Part shown: positions 1 through 8,847 of the stretch, in pieces
Numbering within the stretch: position 1 is the stretch's first letter
Layout: each line of letters starts with the position of its first letter
Source: Phocaeicola intestinalis
Lineage (GTDB): Bacteria > Bacteroidota > Bacteroidia > Bacteroidales > Bacteroidaceae
Direction of reading: 5' to 3'
DNA length: 52,884 nucleotides
Assembly (NCBI RefSeq): GCF_014837065.1
Contig: NZ_JACSPP010000023.1
Coordinates: 1 to 52,884 of the forward strand
Translations under genes and position numbers: made by a program
Notes under the pieces: generated by a model
The model's database searches: none
Seen by the model: only the letters and a program-made list of their open reading frames with translations
Told to the model about the DNA's origin: nothing

Positions 1-824
1 TTCTTTCATTTACAAATTTAATAATTCTCTTGGCTTTATGCTATTTTGCTAGCACATTACAAACATAGGAACTAAATTTGCACAAGGAAATATGATTTGA
101 CTTCTCCGGAAATTCATCTGAAAAAGTATCTCATCCGTACAGGTTCCGTGATGAAGCAACTGCCGGTTTGGAATTTGCAGCAAGCGTACTTCGATGTCCA
201 TGCTGCCCGGGGTCAGTGTAGGTGAAGGGGCATACATCAGCCGGCTGTTGAAGCTGGGGGAAGGAGGCTGCCGTCAACGGAAAAAGAAGGAAGGGTGTAT
301 CCTAATAAAAGAAGGGATATTGCCGGAAGGACGGCTGTGAAACCGGAGCGGTAACCGACCTATGTCAGCCGCCAGATACAACACTGGAGGAAGAGGGAAA
401 AAGGTCTGTGCTACACACACCGAAAAATGGAAGAAGACAACAAAAGACGGAAAGGCTTCAGCCACATAAAAAGACGCACTTTCGAGACTCCGCTTTCTCC
501 TGGTGCCTGAAGGCACCGGGTCATTTCCAGGGTGGGTTAAAACCGAGCTGCTGCAAATTGCCAAACTGCATATCTCACCAGATGATCTTGAGTATGTAGT
601 GTGAGGTGCTGAATTTGAAAGCCGGAAGTTTTATTCCTTTAGACAAGTGTAGTCCCAAAGAAGGAAACAGGCGGATTACAGCTTAATCCTTAGATAGGGT
701 GGGGAGGAAATATTTTACACTCACTTACAACGGATTACAGTTATTATGTAATTACGTAAGAAAGTAATTACGTTACAATGTAACATTATTACTTTTAAAC
801 CATATCTAAGATTCAATTCTCACC
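1..824. other. Non-coding or decayed stretch
   Basis: I see no intact gene here. Around 468-601 on the plus strand one frame encodes a protein-like tail (KDALSRLRFLLVPEG... ending DDLEYVV and a TGA at about 599-601). It is preceded by in-frame stops and by other frames that also look locally protein-like, so this may be a frameshifted remnant. I do not recognise the protein. Position and company (next to a broken conjugative-element helicase) suggest decayed mobile DNA, but that is inference. Confidence 0.35.
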
Positions 825-1162
825 TTATGCGCACATACGTTTTGCAATAAGAGGCATGTCCTTATTCTTCACCCTCAGAATTTCATCATGGAACTCAGAA
901 ACCTTATTATACCGCCCTCTGTTCTGAACCACATTCATGGTCTCCAGTGGAACCTCGATTGTTTCTGTTTCCACTCCGTCCACCACAGCCGAGAAGATAA
1001 GTGAATTATCATCATTGAAATATTCAATGGAAGTATGAGATGAAAGTTGGACAATTCGCCATACCTAATCTGAGTAAAAGTTGCTATCGCGGTGCCGGAA
1101 GATACCCACAGACCCCAGTTATGCATATCCCCTAAACCTTTCATAAGGGCATAAGGGCACAA
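825..1162 (-). pseudogene. Frameshifted small hypothetical gene
   Basis: The minus strand begins an ORF 11 nt after the stop of the upstream 128-aa gene. Its first ~35 codons (MCPYALMKGLGDMHNWG...) look natural. Near 1050-1060 the plausible reading moves to another frame, which then runs VQLSSHTSIEYFNDDNS... through VVDGVETETIEVPLETMN to KDMPLIAKRMCA and a TAA at 825-827. That frame has a stop just before the switch point, so one base has probably been lost or gained. Joined, the product would be about 110 residues. I do not recognise the family. The tight spacing suggests it was the second gene of a two-gene unit with the neighbour at 1174-1560. Confidence 0.5.
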
Positions 1163-1173
1163 TGAGCCAAGGC

Positions 1174-1560
1174 TTATTTATAATTGGCTGATTCACCGAC
1201 AAGCTTCACACCTTCTTCTGTATAGTCAAAGAGATGAATGCTGGCATAGACATCATCTCCGTCTGTCAAACACAAGTAAACTTTCCACGCTTTTGCTTCG
1301 GCGACTTCGTCCGATGCCTTCCCCTTCTCGTCGAGGAAACCATCATTCACCAATATGGGATATAATTCTTTGTGGAATAGCCTCGTCATGCTCTTTTTGC
1401 AAGGATATTCGCCATAGTCAATTTCGTCATCAGATGTGACAAGCGACAAAGACACTTCCACAAAGTCCTTTGTTACCTTTGGTGTGATATTTTTCAATTC
1501 TGACACATAATCATAGTGGCAGATATAGTCCAAGGCTTCTTCAAATCTATCTTTCGTCAT
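1174..1560 (-). CDS. Hypothetical 128-aa acidic protein
   Basis: This intact 128-codon ORF begins MTKDRFEEALDYICHYDYVS and ends GVKLVGESANYK. It has no signal peptide or membrane segment, so it is probably cytoplasmic. The centre (VEVSLSLVTSDDEIDYGEYP) and the C-terminal half (KVYLCLTDGDDVYASIHLFD) look like alternating beta strands, compatible with a small alpha/beta domain. I do not recognise the family and assign no function. A perfect -7 box (TACTTTTG on the minus strand, 1599-1606) lies about 40 nt upstream of the ATG, which supports it being a real expressed gene. The next gene downstream is frameshifted. Confidence 0.6.
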   Translation of the reverse strand: MTKDRFEEALDYICHYDYVSELKNITPKVTKDFVEVSLSLVTSDDEIDYGEYPCKKSMTRLFHKELYPILVNDGFLDEKGKASDEVAEAKAWKVYLCLTDGDDVYASIHLFDYTEEGVKLVGESANYK

Positions 1561-1598
1561 ATATACTCCCTATATTACTTGTTCATTAATGAATGAAA

Positions 1599-1606
1599 CA
1601 AAAGTA
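1599..1606 (-). promoter_or_regulatory. Bacteroidota -7 box for the 128-aa gene
   Basis: The minus strand reads TACTTTTG, a full match to TAnnTTTG. No good -33 TTG element is seen at the usual distance. Confidence 0.45.
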
Positions 1607-1721
1607 GGCATTTTATATCTGTTTATATGGGAACAAGATGCGATTAACAAAAATTTCATAGAAGCCGACTAAAAGTGGGACTGTAATGAAAAAGGCTATT
1701 AACACAAATTATCCTGTAAAA

Positions 1722-1754
1722 TTTGCAAACCGACCTTTCACGACCTTATATTTG
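1722..1754 (+). promoter_or_regulatory. Candidate promoter (TTTG ... TATATTTG)
   Basis: TTTG at 1722-1725 and TATATTTG at 1747-1754 match the -33 and -7 elements of Bacteroidota promoters, with 21 bp between them. It would drive the short ORF at 1829 or 1862 and possibly the truncated helicase. Confidence 0.5.
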
Positions 1755-1828
1755 TAACCGAAACATCAAGAGCCGTTTAAGTACGCACCAACCGAGTTCC
1801 GATATTGTAACCACGGTGGTAAGACGAT

Positions 1829-2095
1829 GTGGATTTGTCTAATAATCAAAATATAAACAATATGGATGATTTTACAATCACGGGGGAAAACCGCCCCGAA
1901 TTCTCTTTTTACCAATCACTTTTTAAATATTTTGTGTTGGGACATATGGAAACGTACGATGCCAGCAAGCTGGACTGTTGGGCTTTCCATAAGTCTACAG
2001 ACGAGAGGGATGACATGCCTCTTCGCATGGGAAACCTTTGTGGAGGTTATCCGTTCTCTTTTTACAGACATATTTCTCTACTTATGATTAAATAA
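1829..2095 (+). CDS. Short hypothetical ORF upstream of the helicase remnant
   Basis: This ORF starts with GTG at 1829 (88 aa) or, more likely, ATG at 1862 (77 aa, MDDFTITGENRPEFSFYQSL). The stretch EFSFYQSLFKYFVLG recalls, only loosely, small FYxL-type proteins (DUF1896-like) carried by Bacteroides conjugative elements; I would not assign that family without a search. The C-terminal part (LCGGYPFSFYRHISLLMIK) looks less natural and may be out of frame. A good promoter lies at 1722-1754 and the helicase remnant begins 28 nt downstream. It could be an eroded gene fragment. Confidence 0.35.
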   Translation: MDLSNNQNINNMDDFTITGENRPEFSFYQSLFKYFVLGHMETYDASKLDCWAFHKSTDERDDMPLRMGNLCGGYPFSFYRHISLLMIK

Positions 2096-2123
2096 GGCAA
2101 TCCGCAACAACGCTTGGTAAAAA

Positions 2124-3941
2124 ATGGGAAAGCTTGAAATTACAAAGAATGACTTGAAAAAACGTTTTGCGGAATACAACGATTTGTATTTTCAGAACAA
2201 GCTGGCGGCGTTCTACAACGAGATAACCGACTACCGCACGGCGGAGGACGTGGGCGTGGACCGTCCGAAGAAGAACGAGATACTGCACCACATACCGCCC
2301 ACGCCCGACCAGGAGGTGTTTATCGAAAAGCTGATGCAGTTCGCCAAGTCGGGCGACGCGACCATTCTGGGCAGACCGCCACTGTCTGAAACGGAGGAAA
2401 AGGCGAAGATGCTCATCGCCACGGACTACGCAAGGAAGATGGCACTGGACATGCGCATGATTGACCCGGATTACGAGGACCACCCCGACAACAAGGCGAG
2501 CCATTGCGCCAAGATGATAGCGGAGTATTACCGCAAGTATGACGCGCACAAGGGGACGCAGTTCGTCTTTTCGGATTTGGGCACGTACCAGCCCGGTGGC
2601 GGCTGGAGCGTCTATACCGAAATCAAGCGCAAATTAGTAGAGGACTACGGCATACCCGCCCATGAAATCCGCTTCATTCAGGAGTGCAAGAACGAGAAGG
2701 CGCGGAAAGCGGTGATAGAGGCGATGAACGAGGGTCGTGTACGTGTGCTGTTCGGCTCTACCAGTATGCTCGGCACGGGCGTAAACGCCCAGCGAAGGGC
2801 TGTAGCCATCCATCATTTAGATTGTCCCTGGCGTCCGTCCGACCTGCAACAGCGTGACGGCCGGGCGGTCAGAAAGGGCAACGAGATTGCCAAGCTCTAT
2901 GCGGACAACAAGGTGGATGTCATCATCTATGCGGTGGAGAAGTCGCTGGACTCGTACAAGTTCAACCTGCTGCATTGCAAGCAGACGTTCATCAGTCAGC
3001 TGAAAAGCGGCGCGTTGGGCGCACGAACCATCGACGAGGGGGCGATGGACGAGAAGTCGGGCATGAATTTCTCGGAGTATATGGCGATACTGTCCGGCAA
3101 CACGGATTTGCTTGACAAGGCGAAGCTCGAAAAGAAGATAGCCTCATTAGAGGGCGAACGCAAGTCGTTCAACAGGGGAAAGCGCGATTCGGAATGGAAA
3201 TTGGAGGGCAAGACAAAGGAGCTGAATGACAACAAAACCGTCATCGCCGCCATGACGGAAGACTGGGAGAAGTTCACCGCTGCCGCCAAGACCGGAAAGG
3301 ACGACAACCGGCTCAACCCGATACGGATTTACGGGGTGGTTTCCGCTGATGAGAAAGCCATCGGCAGGAAGTTGCAGGAGATAGCCAAGAATGCCACGAC
3401 TGGCGGGCAGTACCTGCAAATCGGCGAGCTGTACGGCTTCCCCATCAAAGTAGTCAGCGAGCGGATGATTTGCGACGGGCGCGAGACCATCGACAACCGT
3501 TTTGTCATCGAGGGGCATTATAAGTACAAGTACAACAACGGCCATCTGGCGATGGCAGACACCCACGCTGCCGCAGTGAACTTCCTCAATGCGTTGGAGC
3601 GCATCCCCGCCATCATCAAGCAGTACGAGGAAAAGAACCAAGTGCTGGAACGCGAGATACCGCAGTTGCAGGAGATAGCGGGCAAGACATGGAAAAAGGA
3701 GGACGAATTGAAGCAGTTGAAGTCCGAGCTTGCCGCCCTCGACCGCAAAATACAGCTGGAACTGGCACCCAAGCATGAGGAAACGCCAGGTCAGGGGCAG
3801 GAACAAGGCGGTCAGGCGGTGCCGAAAGCGGAGAACGTGCCGAAGCCGGACGATGCAGCCCGTGACTATATCCGTGACCATATTATAATAGGCAGGCCGG
3901 ATATTCCCGGACACAAGGAATACCGGGGCGTGAAAATGTGA
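2124..3941 (+). CDS. Truncated helicase/methylase C-terminal part with a foreign N-terminus
   Basis: The 605-aa product matches the C-terminal part of the very large SNF2-like helicase/methylase proteins of Bacteroides conjugative elements. Helicase C-terminal motifs are clear: [16 protein letters not shown] (motif V) and [14 protein letters not shown] (motif VI arginines), about residues 210-255. A coiled-coil, lysine/glutamate-rich tail follows, and the end is Gln/Glu/Pro rich. The upstream motifs (Walker A, DEAD-like box) and methylase part are missing, so helicase activity is unlikely. The first ~27 residues ([22 protein letters not shown]) resemble the start of SprT-like metallopeptidases rather than this helicase, which suggests a deletion fusion at about 2204. 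A strong terminator follows at 3947-3993. Confidence 0.65.
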   Translation: MGKLEITKNDLKKRFAEYNDLYFQNKLAAFYNEITDYRTAEDVGVDRPKKNEILHHIPPTPDQEVFIEKLMQFAKSGDATILGRPPLSETEEKAKMLIATDYARKMALDMRMIDPDYEDHPDNKASHCAKMIAEYYRKYDAHKGTQFVFSDLGTYQPGGGWSVYTEIKRKLVEDYGIPAHEIRFIQECKNEKARKAVIEAMNEGRVRVLFGSTSMLGTGVNAQRRAVAIHHLDCPWRPSDLQQRDGRAVRKGNEIAKLYADNKVDVIIYAVEKSLDSYKFNLLHCKQTFISQLKSGALGARTIDEGAMDEKSGMNFSEYMAILSGNTDLLDKAKLEKKIASLEGERKSFNRGKRDSEWKLEGKTKELNDNKTVIAAMTEDWEKFTAAAKTGKDDNRLNPIRIYGVVSADEKAIGRKLQEIAKNATTGGQYLQIGELYGFPIKVVSERMICDGRETIDNRFVIEGHYKYKYNNGHLAMADTHAAAVNFLNALERIPAIIKQYEEKNQVLEREIPQLQEIAGKTWKKEDELKQLKSELAALDRKIQLELAPKHEETPGQGQEQGGQAVPKAENVPKPDDAARDYIRDHIIIGRPDIPGHKEYRGVKM

Positions 3942-3946
3942 CGGGA

Positions 3947-3993
3947 GGACGGCAAGGACGGTGATATACCGGGCCCGCCGTCCGCTTTTTTTT
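3947..3993 (+). terminator. Rho-independent-type terminator after the helicase remnant
   Basis: GGACGGC (3947-3953) pairs with GCCGTCC (3977-3983), with an inner CGGT/ACCG pairing, followed by eight T residues at 3986-3993. Confidence 0.75.
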
Positions 3994-4026
3994 CGCCATT
4001 GTAACCCCGTTGTCATATCAAACCGT

Positions 4027-4034
4027 TACCTTTG
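4027..4034 (+). promoter_or_regulatory. -7 box of the C11 peptidase gene
   Basis: TACCTTTG matches TAnnTTTG exactly. It lies downstream of the first ATG of the reading frame (4010), which argues for the ATG at 4058 as the real start. A purine-rich GGAAGAGGA lies just before that ATG. Confidence 0.55.
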
Positions 4035-4057
4035 GCAAATTAAACCGGAAGAGGAAT

Positions 4058-5266
4058 ATGAACAAGCGCAAGTTTTTCCGTGCGGCTTTGGGCTACTGCC
4101 TTCTTTTGCCGCTGGCATCCTGTTCGGAGGACGAGGAAATAATCGTACCGCCCGACCCTGTGTCCTATACCACGCTGGTGTATATGGCCGCCGACAACTC
4201 GATGGACTCTGAAGTGGACTATACCATCTCGCAGCTTAGGCAGGGCGCACGGCGCAGTGCGGGCACGGCGGTGGTCTATGTGGACAGGGAAGGTGAAACG
4301 CCGCGCCTGTTCAGTATCACGCAGCAAGGCGGGGAAGTCCCGCTGAAGTCGTATGCGGAGGAGAACTCCGCCAATCCGGAAACGCTGGCGCGGGTGATAA
4401 GCGAGGCCAAGGAGCTTGTTCCGTCCGACCGTTTCGGACTGGTGCTTTGGTCGCATTCGATGGGTTGGCTGCCAGGTGGTTACGATTCCGATCTTGTGCC
4501 GCAAGGCACGAGGGGGAATGCGGTTGACGGATTCCCGCGCACACGCTACATCGGCATCGACAACCATCCAGGGAATGACTCCTCGTCCGGCGTGATGGAA
4601 ATCGATGCATTGGCGGATGCCCTCCCCGATGATGTGGCGGAATATATCTGGTTTGATGTATGCCTGATGGGGTGTATAGAAGGGCTGTATGAAATGCGCA
4701 ACAAGGCGGACTATCTGATAGCTTCACCCACCGAGGTACTTGCGGAAGCCGACTATGACGCTTCGGGCATCCCTTATGCGAAGGTGCTTCCGTACCTGTT
4801 TGGCGGCGTGGAGGACTTGGAACAGGCCTGCGTCGCCTATTACGGCCACTACAACAGTATGGGGCACGACATACTGCGCTCGGCCACAATCGCGCTGGTG
4901 GATGCCGCCGAACTTGGCGGACTTTTCACTGCCACCCGGAACGTCCTGCAAGGTAGGTTGCACGACATGGAGGCTCTGGACACGTCTGTCTTGCAGGCGT
5001 ACCACACGGACAACGTGCCCAACGTGTTTTTCGACATGGGCGATATAGTCCACACCGTTGTGGGAGGGCGGACGGACGAGTTCGACGCGCAGTTGCGCCG
5101 CACCGTCGTTTACAAGGCGGCCACGCCGCAGTTCATCAACAAGTTATCCATCAGTCAGGAACATTTCAGTGGACTGAGCATGTACGTGCCTTTAAGCAGG
5201 TGGAAAGGAAACTGCGAATACAGTTACTATTTCAATAATTTGGAATGGTCAGGGATTTATGAATGA
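4058..5266 (+). CDS. Clostripain-like (C11) cysteine peptidase, lipoprotein
   Basis: This 402-aa protein belongs to the clostripain family C11. It has a lipoprotein signal with lipobox LASC (Cys about residue 21), so it should be an anchored exported protein. The catalytic dyad is visible: His133 in LVLWSHSMGW and Cys202 in FDVCLMGC. The N-terminal beta strand TTLVYMAADNSMD is typical of the family fold. C11 enzymes cleave after arginine or lysine and are often autoprocessed. Known members in gut Bacteroidota include fragipain-like proteases; no specific substrate can be read here. The frame opens at 4010, but the lipobox and the promoter at 4027 favour 4058. Its 3' end overlaps the convergent sigma-factor gene by 35 nt. 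Confidence 0.85.
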   Translation: MNKRKFFRAALGYCLLLPLASCSEDEEIIVPPDPVSYTTLVYMAADNSMDSEVDYTISQLRQGARRSAGTAVVYVDREGETPRLFSITQQGGEVPLKSYAEENSANPETLARVISEAKELVPSDRFGLVLWSHSMGWLPGGYDSDLVPQGTRGNAVDGFPRTRYIGIDNHPGNDSSSGVMEIDALADALPDDVAEYIWFDVCLMGCIEGLYEMRNKADYLIASPTEVLAEADYDASGIPYAKVLPYLFGGVEDLEQACVAYYGHYNSMGHDILRSATIALVDAAELGGLFTATRNVLQGRLHDMEALDTSVLQAYHTDNVPNVFFDMGDIVHTVVGGRTDEFDAQLRRTVVYKAATPQFINKLSISQEHFSGLSMYVPLSRWKGNCEYSYYFNNLEWSGIYE

Positions 5267-5939
5267 CGGAACTGGACATGATAATCAAAGCGGCATGTTC
5301 TGGATGACTGACACACGAAAGGATGGCGGACACATATCCGGCCTCACACAGTTTCAGACGTACTTCCTTTGTCATCACGCACACTTTTTTCCTGACGGTG
5401 GCTTCCGTAAATCCGTACATGTCAGCCACCTCTTTGGCTGTATATCCATTCTTCATACTGACGAAGACCTTTTTGTCCAGTTCACCGAACCTTTCAAGCA
5501 CTTCATCGGTAATCGTATGGATGGCTTCCACATCCAGTTTGGAGAATACCGTCGGGTTATTATCCGCGATGTTCACCACCATGCGCCATATTTCCTCGTC
5601 GTCCAACGACACAATGTTATGGCAACTCTCCACCATCCGGTAGAAATCCAATATGCGTTTGGCTATGACGGCATAAAGCAAACCTTTTATTGTATGCCGT
5701 TTTTCGTCATGGTTCCCGATGATTTTCCCCGCATTGTCCCATACGTACATCCACAGGTTTTGTGACAGTTCGGATGCGGCCTCCTTACTGCCCGTCCGCG
5801 AATAGAATAGCCCGAAAGCCCACTTCGCATACTTGCCGTAAAGACGTGTGAATGCTGCCGTATCCATGTTTTCCGCAATGGCAGAAAGCAGTTGGAAATC
5901 ATCTTCTTCCTTATCTTGTCCTAAAGCCGAAACATCCAT
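5232..5939 (-). CDS. Sigma-70/ECF-type RNA polymerase sigma factor
   Basis: This 235-aa protein starts at MDVSALGQDKEEDD; the frame stays open further upstream, but the perfect -7 box at 5963-5970 lies inside that extension. The N-terminal half (FTRLYGKYAKWAFGLFYSRT, ASELSQNLWMYVWDN) fits sigma region 2. The C-terminal half (LDKKVFVSMKNGYTAKEVAD, then MYGFTEATVRKKV) is the region 4 helix-turn-helix. It ends with an unusual ~45-residue tail. Bacteroidota ECF factors often sit beside an anti-sigma gene; none is seen here, so the target is unknown. The gene is convergent with, and overlaps, the C11 peptidase gene. Confidence 0.75.
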   Translation of the reverse strand: MDVSALGQDKEEDDFQLLSAIAENMDTAAFTRLYGKYAKWAFGLFYSRTGSKEAASELSQNLWMYVWDNAGKIIGNHDEKRHTIKGLLYAVIAKRILDFYRMVESCHNIVSLDDEEIWRMVVNIADNNPTVFSKLDVEAIHTITDEVLERFGELDKKVFVSMKNGYTAKEVADMYGFTEATVRKKVCVMTKEVRLKLCEAGYVSAILSCVSHPEHAALIIMSSSVIHKSLTIPNY

Positions 5940-5962
5940 AATATTTATATTTTTGGACGATG

Positions 5963-5970
5963 CAAAATTA
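5963..5970 (-). promoter_or_regulatory. -7 box of the sigma-factor gene
   Basis: The minus strand reads TAATTTTG. Upstream of it (5981-5996) is an imperfect palindrome GTGACAC-TC-GTGTTAC that could be a regulatory site. Confidence 0.45.
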
Positions 5971-6069
5971 GCCATACAGTGTGACACTCGTGTTACGTGC
6001 CAGTAACATTTATAATAAAAGGTAAAATTCATAGGGAAAGACCTAAAAAGTATCGCATTAAGCCTTTTC

Positions 6070-7573
6070 AACGCAAAATCGGGTAACACTCGCCCCGTCC
6101 GCTACGAATTACATACAGGAAGCAATCCTTTAATGATATAAGAAGTTGATATTTCATTAAACGACCCTTTTACAATTATGCGTTACAACAAAGAAAAAGC
6201 ACTGGCCCGGGGCAAGAAAAAAGACAAGGCATTTGTTCGCATTTTCGGCGGAATATTTGTGCTGGTGGGCATCATCCTGTTTACCGTCTGTATCTTCATC
6301 TATACCAGCGGTCACACATTCAAAGCAGAAGCTACACCTGTGCAGGCAGTTATCCTGGCCATGCGTGGGGCAAATCACGAATCGCTGGGCACACCGGTGG
6401 TGGAATACACAGTCGGCGGAAAGACCTATACTTCCACGCTCAATCTGTCTTCATCGTCCATGCATCCGGGCAAGCAGATTACAGTCTATTACCGCAATGG
6501 CAATCCCCAAGAGGTGCGTTATCTGGATGATAACAACTGGATTATCGGCCTATTGCTGGCCATGGCGTTCGTGTTTGCCGATATGGGACTGGCTTTTATT
6601 CTGGTAAGGCGGAAACACCGGCAGAAAATAGCCCGCCTGCTTGCTACCGGCGATACAGTGGAGGCGGAGATAACAGGCATCCGTGAAGATGACAACCAAA
6701 GCATGAACGGACGGCATCCCATCATCGTGAGTTGCCGTTATGTGGCATCCGACGGGCGGATATACCTGTTTCACAGCGGTTCTTTCTGGTATGAGAGTTA
6801 CGAGATAGATCCCAAAAGAAAGGTGCGTGTCTATGTTGACCGCAATAATCCTTTCAATTATTATGTGGATGTTGACAGTGTGGTGGGATGAGAACGGAAA
6901 AAAACGTGTTTAAGGCAAATTATCCTTGGCAACCAGCATCAGTTCGCCCGCTTTCTTCATCAGCGTTTCTTCGGATACATCCGCTCCTTCCATAAAGATA
7001 ACCAAGAGATGGTCGCCCACCAAAGCAAAAACGTTCAGCACACGCCGTCCTCCTGCCTCTGCGCAGGCTAAGGTGTAGTAGGTAATCCATCTCTTGTCTT
7101 TCAGCGTCAGCTCCAGGTAGTCCTGCGTTTCATAGATGTCAGGGTGCTCCCGGAACAGGTGGTCCTTGTAACGCATCAGCCTGCCCAGCAACGAAGCCAT
7201 GGCAAAGGGCGTGGCCTGGTTGAGGGGTGTGCTGCGTGCTGATGTCAGTCTGAATCCTTGTATTCCGACGGAGGCATACAACACTCCGAAACGTTCCACG
7301 CCGCCGGCTATCCGTGTCACTGCATCCGTAGCAAGGGTGTCTCTGTCGGACACTGCTTCTATAGTTGCGTAGTAGAACATTGTTGTCTTGTCTACCCTCA
7401 AGGTATCCGGATTCACGCCCGACGCTTTCAGGCGGATTTCAGCGGCAGCTGTCGCGCAGGCACCTCCCAAGGTGAGCAGCGGCCAATATCCTCCGCCCTC
7501 TATCTGCATCGTGTCTTTCAATACCGGGGAAAGGATGCAAAGGCCCGTGCGTGGCGCAAACCCTTTCAACAGC
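6070..7573. repeat. Large direct repeat, copy 1
   Basis: From about 6070 to 7573 the sequence matches 8740-10241. Copies are almost identical over the leader and DUF3592 gene and clearly more diverged over the opposing gene. The offset is 2670 bp, changing to 2668 after a small indel near 6897. Confidence 0.9.
6178..6891 (+). CDS. DUF3592-type membrane protein, copy 1
   Basis: The 237-aa product has two hydrophobic membrane segments, about residues 21-43 (FGGIFVLVGIILFTVCIFIY) and 121-142 (WIIGLLLAMAFVFADMGLAF). Each is followed by a small beta domain: VEYTVGGKTYTSTLNL...GKQITVYYRNGNP and IIVSCRYVASDGRIYLFHSG...KVRVYVDRNNP. The pattern of a beta domain ending in 'VYYxxxNP' is that of DUF3592, whose function is unknown. 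The protein probably sits in the inner membrane with the beta domains on one face. An almost identical copy lies at 8848-9561. It is convergent with the 566-aa gene, with 18 nt between their ends. Confidence 0.75.
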   Translation: MRYNKEKALARGKKKDKAFVRIFGGIFVLVGIILFTVCIFIYTSGHTFKAEATPVQAVILAMRGANHESLGTPVVEYTVGGKTYTSTLNLSSSSMHPGKQITVYYRNGNPQEVRYLDDNNWIIGLLLAMAFVFADMGLAFILVRRKHRQKIARLLATGDTVEAEITGIREDDNQSMNGRHPIIVSCRYVASDGRIYLFHSGSFWYESYEIDPKRKVRVYVDRNNPFNYYVDVDSVVG

Positions 7574-8610
7574 TTTTGCAGCTTTGGTTTCAGGTCGGCG
7601 TTCATGTCGTAGATGAACTCATCCAGCCTGTCGCGATAGCTTTCTGGAATCATCAGCATGCTGGTCGTCCTTGTGTGTGTCAATCCCTGTGTGCCCCACA
7701 CCACAAACATGGGACGTTTGCATTTGTCGGTAAAGCGCCAGGAAGACGTCCAGTCTTCATATCCGTCCTCGTCGGTATAACTCCATCTGTTATTTCCGGG
7801 GAGGTATTCGTGCAATTCCGTGGCATAAGCATTGTAGTAGCTGAAACCGGGCGGGAGGTTCAGATCGGAAACCAGCACGTAAGCCTCAAACCTGTTGTAT
7901 ATTATGTAGCCGAATGCTGTTACTAAGACCATGACAAAAGCAACGATAGCCGATGGAAGCCACCTCCATTTGCGACGGCTACGGAACACCCGTTGCCCCC
8001 TCTCCTGGTGTCTGAGTATCGCTTCGCCAATGTTTCCCACGTTTGTGCCCTGCCTCTTTAGTTTTTCCAAGCTGTTGACAAACGTCTTTTCCTCCTCATA
8101 GAATTGGCGGACAAGGAGGTGCGTATATAAGTAGAACTTGTACGGATGGTCGCGGTCCACGAAAACGGGCACGCGGCTTCCCACCTCAATCAGTCTCAAC
8201 AGCCCCGCCTGCGAGCCGTTGAGCTGTTCCTTAACCTTCCATTTCCGACCGCCGGGCAGGGTGAATTCATAGACTGCCACGAAAGCCTCTCCGCCTTCCT
8301 CGACATCTATCTCTTTCTGGATGGCCGTGACGACGGCTTCGGCCTGGATGCCATGCCCTATCAGCTTCCGCTTCTCCCTCAGGATGCCCAGCAGGGAATA
8401 GGCGATGTAGCCTGTCACCACCAGACAGATTATACCCGCCCAGCAACTCCCGATGCCTTGGAAGCCATGCAGGAAAAGATTTACTATTCCCGACCCGCTG
8501 AACACTCCGGCAAGCAGCAATCCACCCGCTATGGCAACCAGCCACCAGCACAATTCCCGCTTTAAGATTCGCCGGTACGCCTCTTTCCGTATGTCTGTAT
8601 CGTTCCTCAT
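6910..8610 (-). CDS. Multi-domain membrane protein of unknown function
   Basis: This 566-aa protein has two N-terminal membrane helices (about residues 20-45 and 55-78), a DUF3592-like beta domain (VYEFTLPGGRKWKVKEQLNG...SRVPVFVDRDHPYKFYLY, about 110-165) and a third membrane helix (about 221-243). A large extracytoplasmic C-terminal domain follows (about 245-566). I do not recognise that domain; it has no obvious catalytic motif. The shared DUF3592-like module with the convergent 6178 gene suggests the two proteins act together or derive from a common ancestor. The C-terminal 215 residues are repeated as a truncated copy at 9578-10241, with roughly 85 percent amino-acid identity by eye. Confidence 0.65.
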   Translation of the reverse strand: MRNDTDIRKEAYRRILKRELCWWLVAIAGGLLLAGVFSGSGIVNLFLHGFQGIGSCWAGIICLVVTGYIAYSLLGILREKRKLIGHGIQAEAVVTAIQKEIDVEEGGEAFVAVYEFTLPGGRKWKVKEQLNGSQAGLLRLIEVGSRVPVFVDRDHPYKFYLYTHLLVRQFYEEEKTFVNSLEKLKRQGTNVGNIGEAILRHQERGQRVFRSRRKWRWLPSAIVAFVMVLVTAFGYIIYNRFEAYVLVSDLNLPPGFSYYNAYATELHEYLPGNNRWSYTDEDGYEDWTSSWRFTDKCKRPMFVVWGTQGLTHTRTTSMLMIPESYRDRLDEFIYDMNADLKPKLQKLLKGFAPRTGLCILSPVLKDTMQIEGGGYWPLLTLGGACATAAAEIRLKASGVNPDTLRVDKTTMFYYATIEAVSDRDTLATDAVTRIAGGVERFGVLYASVGIQGFRLTSARSTPLNQATPFAMASLLGRLMRYKDHLFREHPDIYETQDYLELTLKDKRWITYYTLACAEAGGRRVLNVFALVGDHLLVIFMEGADVSEETLMKKAGELMLVAKDNLP

Positions 8611-8847
8611 ACCGCTATCAGTTATTTGGGGAGCGAATGTAACGAATGGATGTTTCGTTTCGGTTACGAATCTGTGTAATTGTTTGAAGCCCTCAAAAGC
8701 GGACGGTCGGGAATAAAATTTTCCCGTTTAATGTTTATTAACGCAAAATCGGGTAACACTCGCCCCGTCCGCTACGAATTACATATAGGAAGCAATCCTT
8801 TAATGATATAAGAAGTTGATATTTCATTAAACGACCCTTTTACAATT

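Noticed and set aside
3961..4212. 83-codon plus ORF before the C11 peptidase
   Set aside because: It overlaps the terminator, promoter and signal-peptide coding region in another frame.
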